From Deltaproteobacteria bacterium (GTDB lineage: Bacteria; Myxococcota_A; Polyangia; HGW-17; SLPX01), in the NCBI GenBank assembly GCA_021162935.1, contig JAGGXR010000043.1:1-48967 (forward strand): DNA of 48,967 nucleotides, in the 5' to 3' direction. Both the position numbers and the translations under genes were made by a program. The notes beneath the pieces are model-generated. The model did not search any database and was not told the origin of the DNA. It worked only from the letters and a program-made list of their open reading frames with translations. Shown in pieces: positions 44,931 through 48,967 of the stretch (the stretch's first letter is position 1; each line of letters opens with the position of its first letter).

Positions 44931-46388
44931 ATGAAAGAACACATACGGTCACGTGGATGGTTGGCGTCGGGACTGATCCTGTCGGGCCTCGTCGTAGTAT
45001 CCGGCTGCACCCCAAAGGGGACCAACGCAAACACAGACGCATCCACATCGAATGATACATTGACCATGACCGATGCCTCCGTGGCGCCTGATCGGTCCGA
45101 TTTGACCGACGGGTCGACCCAAAGACGCGACGGAAGCGCCTACCACCTCGACGCAGATGTGGACCTGGACGGGTGTCCCACCTCCATGCAACATCCCTGT
45201 CCGAACCCATTGCCAGACGGCTGCGGCCCCCAGGAGCTGTGCGGCAACGGCCTGGACGATGACTGCAACGGACAGGTGGACGAAGGCTGTAGCTGCACCG
45301 TGGGCGACGTACAGCCCTGCTTCCTGGGACCGCCGAGTTACGTGAGCACCGGGGCCTGCACGAGCGGCACGCAGACCTGCCAAGGAAGCGGCGAATTCGC
45401 CACCTGGGGTCCTTGCGAGGGAGGCATCTGGCCAAGTCCAGAAGTGTGTGACGACCTGGACAACGACTGCAACGGATGCGCCGACGACGGTCTGTGTTGC
45501 GAACCTCCCCTGTCCTGTCCAGATCCGGAAGACATTGCGGATGCCCAGCCCTTCGTTCCCTATCAACTCGACGGCACCCAATGGTATTCCGGCCCGGCCA
45601 ACTCCTGGAAGTGGGAAATCGAAGGCGGTCCTTGTGACCAACTCCTAGGCAACACAAGCTACGAAATCACGGCGGACAACACGTCTCATCCGACCATCAC
45701 CTTCACCCTGTCGGGCGACTACACGGTTACCATGACCGTCACCACCGACTCGGAAACGTACACCTGCACCTTCATCGTCCATGTAGTGGGCCCCGGCCTG
45801 CGCGTGGAACTCTGCTGGGAAGGGACCGGAAGCAGAGACATCGACCTCCATCTGCTGCGCTCCGATTTCCACGCGGACTGGTGCGCCAGCAATGATTGCT
45901 TCTTCGATGACTGCAAGGCCACGAACTGGGACATGGGATCTTGGGGCTATCAAGACGGCCCCATTGCTGAATGCGCCGGGACGCCCATGGGCAGCGATTG
46001 GCAATCTCGTGGGTCCTGCGCCAATCCTCGTTTGGACATCGACAACATTGATGATGTTGGTATTCCGGAAAACATCAATGTGGACACACCGGGTGAGGGA
46101 CAGAGCTTCCGCGTGATGGTGCATTACTTCGGCGGCCAGGGAGGCGAAGCGCACCCCCTCGTCAACATCTACTGTGACGGCCACCGCATCGCCACCTACG
46201 GACAGACGCCCAACCAGGTGACCGGCTTCACCACGCCAGGAGCTTGGGATTGCCAGGGTGACTCCTGGCGGGTGGCCGACGTGGTCACCCACGACAACAA
46301 TGGGCACACGACCTGCAACGTAACGGCCCTGCACCCGAACAACCAAACCGCTGGCTACCGGGTTCTCCGTGACGACACGTCATATTGA
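44931..46388 (+). CDS. Lipoprotein with MopE-type metal-binding motifs and a PKD-like domain
   Basis: 485 residues. The signal peptide ends VVVSGC (Cys 26), then an Asp/Thr/Ser-rich linker. Two Cys/Asp motifs, CGNGLDDDCNGQVDEGC and VCDDLDNDCNGCADDG, match the putative metal-binding motif of MopE-type proteins. A PKD-like beta domain follows (NTSYEITADNTSHPTITFTL in part, then DYTVTMTV). The C-terminal part has SRDIDLHLLRSD, RLDIDNIDDVGIPENINVD and SFRVMVHYF, a secreted domain common in myxococcal proteins whose role is unknown. The start is uncertain: ATG 44931 gives the best signal peptide; ATG 44913 and 44886 are in frame. Product probably on the cell surface. Confidence 0.78.
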   Translation: MKEHIRSRGWLASGLILSGLVVVSGCTPKGTNANTDASTSNDTLTMTDASVAPDRSDLTDGSTQRRDGSAYHLDADVDLDGCPTSMQHPCPNPLPDGCGPQELCGNGLDDDCNGQVDEGCSCTVGDVQPCFLGPPSYVSTGACTSGTQTCQGSGEFATWGPCEGGIWPSPEVCDDLDNDCNGCADDGLCCEPPLSCPDPEDIADAQPFVPYQLDGTQWYSGPANSWKWEIEGGPCDQLLGNTSYEITADNTSHPTITFTLSGDYTVTMTVTTDSETYTCTFIVHVVGPGLRVELCWEGTGSRDIDLHLLRSDFHADWCASNDCFFDDCKATNWDMGSWGYQDGPIAECAGTPMGSDWQSRGSCANPRLDIDNIDDVGIPENINVDTPGEGQSFRVMVHYFGGQGGEAHPLVNIYCDGHRIATYGQTPNQVTGFTTPGAWDCQGDSWRVADVVTHDNNGHTTCNVTALHPNNQTAGYRVLRDDTSY

Positions 46389-46426
46389 TGCATGAGGCTC
46401 CGGGCCGAAATCAACGAAAGGCTGCC

Positions 46427-47269
46427 ATGCCCCCACCACTGACACAGGTCCAAGGACCATTACTCCAAGTCGAGCATCTCGTGGCCGGCTACGGCGACCA
46501 CGTGGTGGTCCAAGACGTATCTTTCACCGTGATGCCAGGCGAAACGGTGGCCCTCGTTGGGTCCAGCGGCTGCGGAAAATCCACCATCCTGCGCTGTCTC
46601 GTTGGCCTACTCGAACCCATGGCGGGCATGGTGCGCCTCTTCGGCACGGAACTGTGGTCCCTGTCCGTCACGGACCGCGCTCCGCTGCTCCTTCAGGTCG
46701 GCCTCGTATTCCAACAAGGAGGCCTGCTCGGCTCACTGACCGTACGCGACAATCTGGCCCTCCCCCTCGAACTCCACCGCAACCTGTCCGACGCGGTGGT
46801 GGATCGAATCGTGGCTGCGCGTCTCGCTCAAGTCGGGTTGAGCGAGGCGGCCTGGCTCAAGCCGTCCGAATTGTCGGGAGGCATGCGCAAACGCGTCGCC
46901 GTGGCCCGCGCTGTCATCACGGATCCAAAGCTCCTACTCGCCGACGAGCCCACGTCCGGACTCGACCCCGTAGTGGCAGCGGGTATCGACGAAGTTCTGG
47001 CAGGCGTCCGTGACGCCCAGCAGACGAGCATGCTCATGGTCTCCCACGACATGGCCTCGGTCCATCGCCTGGCGGACCATATCTTGATGATGGCCGACGG
47101 CACACTCGTGGCCCAAGGTTCCTACGACGACCTTTCCCGATCGCCAGACCCGAAGGTCCAGGATTTTCTCGCTCGACGCCCGTCGCCCGAAGGTCAGGCC
47201 GGGTCGAACCTGACACACCTCTTCGACGGTGGGCCACCCCAAAACATCCCGGGCATCCCAAACCAATAG
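46427..47269 (+). CDS. ABC transporter ATPase, MlaF type
   Basis: A 280-residue ATPase with Walker A GSSGCGKST (45-53), Q-loop VGLVFQQGGLLGSLTV, signature SELSGGMRKRVAVARA, Walker B LLLADEPTSGLDP and the switch His in MVSHDM. The GGLLGSLTV and GGMRKR forms match the MlaF/Mkl group that powers phospholipid transport between the membranes. The matching permease (MlaE) and MCE protein (MlaD) are not in the window. The last ~35 residues are a non-conserved tail. ATG 46427 follows GAAAGG. It starts 38 bases after the preceding lipoprotein gene. Confidence 0.9.
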   Translation: MPPPLTQVQGPLLQVEHLVAGYGDHVVVQDVSFTVMPGETVALVGSSGCGKSTILRCLVGLLEPMAGMVRLFGTELWSLSVTDRAPLLLQVGLVFQQGGLLGSLTVRDNLALPLELHRNLSDAVVDRIVAARLAQVGLSEAAWLKPSELSGGMRKRVAVARAVITDPKLLLADEPTSGLDPVVAAGIDEVLAGVRDAQQTSMLMVSHDMASVHRLADHILMMADGTLVAQGSYDDLSRSPDPKVQDFLARRPSPEGQAGSNLTHLFDGGPPQNIPGIPNQ

Positions 47270-47622
47270 GAATGTATCAACCGATGCGCCCCAATCTCAG
47301 GGACGATTTCCCCATTTCGGACTCATGGTCGACGTCCATGATCTGCAGGACACGCAGGACAGCCGACCCAATCCGTGAACGAGCAGCCCTCCAACAGGCC
47401 ACAGAGGCTCTGTTCATCCCATCGGACGGCGCAACCGAGCAACCGAGGCCCACACAGATCCCATCAGCCGGACATTTTCCTTCAAAATCCTTTGAACACC
47501 TTCCATGGTTCGGCTAATATCCCGCCAGGCATAATCTTACAACACGAAGCACAGATGATGACGCTGTCAAAGGCCGAGCAGGCCTCGGTTGGCATTTGTG
47601 TCGTTGGAGAGACGGTTCAAGG
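47270..47622. other. Intergenic region with the promoter of the Crp-family gene
   Basis: About 350 bases. A short open frame directly after the ABC gene stop (47272-47517) has no family resemblance and is judged non-coding. The right part holds the promoter. Confidence 0.5.
47492..47520 (+). promoter_or_regulatory. Promoter of the Crp-family regulator gene
   Basis: TTGAAC (47492-47497), 17-base spacer, TAATAT (47515-47520), the best-matching promoter of the window. The leader is about 95 bases. Confidence 0.65.
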
Positions 47623-48543
47623 ATGAGGGCAAAAACCATCGGCTCGGCCGAGCACCACCTTCTCGAAATCGTGGTCCAATGCCACGAGGCAGGTTGTAAG
47701 CCCACGATCAAAGATGTGGCCGAAATGCTCGGCGAAGACATCGCACTGGTCACCGATCGGGTCGAAGCTTTGAAACAGGCGAAACTCATCGCCACCAGAG
47801 GCCGGGTTCGTGTTCTGCACGTCACTCAAAAAGGCCGAAATCTCGTTCAATCGGAAGAAGCCCGGCTGCCCGCCCTCGGTCTCGATGCCATAGACGGTCT
47901 GGCAGCCTCCCTCGATGTGCTCAGACCGCACCTGCGGGCCCGGCACTTCGATGTCAACGAGTTTCTGTGGCGCGAGGGCCAACACGCCGGCATGCTCGTG
48001 CTCATCCAGAAAGGCCGCGTCCAGGCGTACCGCGAGCCGCCCGATGGCCGAGGCCCGCTGCTCTATACGTTTGGACCCAAGGACGTCTTCGGATTCCTTC
48101 CTCTGCTCGACGGCGAACCCTACCCGGCGACGTGCGAGGCCATCGAGCCCACCGACGCCCTGGTGATGACACGAAACGGCCTTTCCCGCGCCGTGGCCGA
48201 AGATCCACAGGTGGCCATTATCCTGCTGTCGGCTCTGGGCAAACGGTTGCGTCAGGCCTTTTCGCGAGTCCAACGTTTGACCGCCAAGAGCGCCCTGGCC
48301 CGGGTCGCCGCCGAGCTGGTGGACCTGACAGGTGGCCATTTCGAAGCCGGAGGCCTCACCGTGGTGGACCTGCCCAGGTCCCATCGCCAGTTTGCCGAGC
48401 ACATCGGGCTGACTGCCGAAACCCTGTCTCGAACCATCACCCATCTCGTCCAGCAAAAGATCATCCACCGAATCGGCCCGGGGCAACTCCAAATCCTCGA
48501 CCCGGATGGTCTCAAGCTCGTGGCCCAACACCCGCCCATGTAA
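47623..48543 (+). CDS. Crp/Fnr-family regulator with an extra N-terminal winged helix
   Basis: 306 residues. Residues 10-75 form a winged helix-turn-helix of DtxR/MarR look (PTIKDVAEMLGEDIALVTDR, then LIATRGRVRVLHVTQKG). Residues ~95-205 are a cyclic-nucleotide-binding-like beta roll (FDVNEFLWREGQHAGMLVLI, then DVFGFLPLLDGEPYPATC). Residues ~218-282 carry the usual Crp HTH (RSHRQFAEHIGLTAETLSRT). Crp proteins normally have only the last two parts. FNR-type Cys residues in the sensing region are not evident, so the signal could be a nucleotide, a haem ligand or something else. ATG 47623 is preferred over an upstream in-frame ATG because of a GGAG/AAGG context, though spacing is not ideal. Confidence 0.85.
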   Translation: MRAKTIGSAEHHLLEIVVQCHEAGCKPTIKDVAEMLGEDIALVTDRVEALKQAKLIATRGRVRVLHVTQKGRNLVQSEEARLPALGLDAIDGLAASLDVLRPHLRARHFDVNEFLWREGQHAGMLVLIQKGRVQAYREPPDGRGPLLYTFGPKDVFGFLPLLDGEPYPATCEAIEPTDALVMTRNGLSRAVAEDPQVAIILLSALGKRLRQAFSRVQRLTAKSALARVAAELVDLTGGHFEAGGLTVVDLPRSHRQFAEHIGLTAETLSRTITHLVQQKIIHRIGPGQLQILDPDGLKLVAQHPPM

Positions 48544-48848
48544 GAATGAATTGCTGCAGAAAGCGAAAAGTCGCACCCATCGCCTCTTTGCGGTGATGGG
48601 GCCGCCATGGACTTTCAAATCCAAGAAAATCTTTGCGTCACCGGGCCATCCTTGCTTCGAATCAATGTACTCCATCGAAACAAGAGGCATATTCCATTCG
48701 TCGATACGGAAAAGACAGTATCCAAATCGACCAACGAATCTCAGGAACGATTGGCGCAATGAGGTGCTAATCAATATGTGGTGGGCAAGCCATGGGCGCA
48801 GGGCGCTCAACAACGGACCGGTTCGTTGCCGGTCATCCAGCAGTCGGA
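48544..48848. other. Region between the Crp-family gene and the intron-like element
   Basis: About 305 bases, less GC-rich than the genes. No supported ORF, tRNA or terminator was seen. It would be the 3' exon side of the group II intron-like element. Confidence 0.45.
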
Positions 48849-48967
48849 GTAGGAATGACCATTACTAGCCACCCCCTCCACAGATCCCAGCGAGCGGAGT
48901 TACCGCACTGGGCTCCTCCCTCGGGTAGTGACGATCAGACGCTGTTCGGGATAGGGGTGGAAAATCC
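48849..48967 (-). mobile_element. 3' end of a probable group II intron, continuing beyond the window
   Basis: Read on the minus strand the sequence runs into a domain V-like hairpin (48915-48883) and then a domain VI-like hairpin with an AGTAATGG loop, ending ATTCCTAC near 48849. That pattern resembles the ends of bacterial (class C-like) group II introns as I remember them. The reverse transcriptase ORF would lie to the right, outside the window. The exact 3' splice site is inferred. Confidence 0.6.
48883..48915 (-). ncRNA. Group II intron domain V-like hairpin
   Basis: Minus strand begins GAGCCCAGTGCGG, loops through TAACT, and returns CCGCTCGCTGGGATC. It has the GAGC start holding the AGC catalytic triad, an upper GCGG/CCGC stem, a TCG bulge at the usual place and a lower CCCAG/CTGGG stem. 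The length (33) is near the standard 34. Confidence 0.6.

Noticed and set aside
47272-47517. 81-codon frame right after the MlaF-type gene
   Set aside because: It has no ribosome binding site or family features, and its end overlaps the promoter of the next gene.
47617-48813. 398-codon minus-strand open frame opposite the Crp-family gene
   Set aside because: The plus-strand frame has three recognisable domains and a strong promoter; this frame has none.

Overview
The window looks like a chromosomal segment from a GC-rich Gram-negative bacterium of the myxococcal or bradymonad ('deltaproteobacterial') kind. This is an inference from three things. MurE carries the DNPR signature of meso-diaminopimelate ligases. 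There are many lipoprotein signals ending in a lipobox Cys. Large secreted proteins combine Cys/Asp-rich D-x-D-x-D-G repeats, lamin-tail and P-domains, which are common in those lineages. No rRNA, tRNA or CRISPR array was seen.

Layout. (1) 1-2118: the 3' part of an HKD phospholipase D-like gene, then a 450-base gap with a direct repeat. (2) 2573-20901, all on the minus strand: a division and cell-wall (dcw) cluster read right to left as rsmH-ftsL-ftsI-murE-murF-mraY-murD-ftsW-murG-murC-ftsQ-ftsA-ftsZ, followed by an AmpD-like amidase and a sirtuin. Most dcw junctions overlap by 1-4 bases (ATGA, GTGA or TGATG), so translation is probably coupled. mraZ, murB and ddl are absent. (3) 21284-23214: a truncated radical SAM gene and a RES/Xre-type toxin-antitoxin operon. 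Its control region carries three 17-bp direct repeats over the promoter and a 16-bp tandem repeat that multiplies the Shine-Dalgarno sequence. (4) 23312-30182, minus strand: a 700-residue lipoprotein of unknown function, an adjacent pair of exported TldD-family proteins (one with the zinc motif, one without) and a SerB-like HAD phosphatase. (5) 30493-37151, plus strand: two tandem paralogous ~1000-residue surface lipoproteins, each with its own promoter. (6) 37271-48543: a series of lipoproteins (lipase-like, M49-like, ConA-like, MopE-like), a short Fis-type HTH gene with a possible frameshift, a cyclase-family hydrolase, a PHA-synthesis regulator, an orphan MlaF-type ATPase and a Crp-family regulator with an extra N-terminal winged helix. 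(7) 48849-48967: what looks like the 3' end (domains V-VI) of a group II intron entering from the right on the minus strand.

The dcw block is the most secure part. It makes lipid II (MurC-F, MraY, MurG) and builds the septum (FtsA, Z, Q, L, W, I). The rest is largely envelope and secretome. The most unusual items are the exported TldD/TldE-like pair, the long antitoxin with its repeat-rich control region, and the duplicated mosaic lipoproteins.
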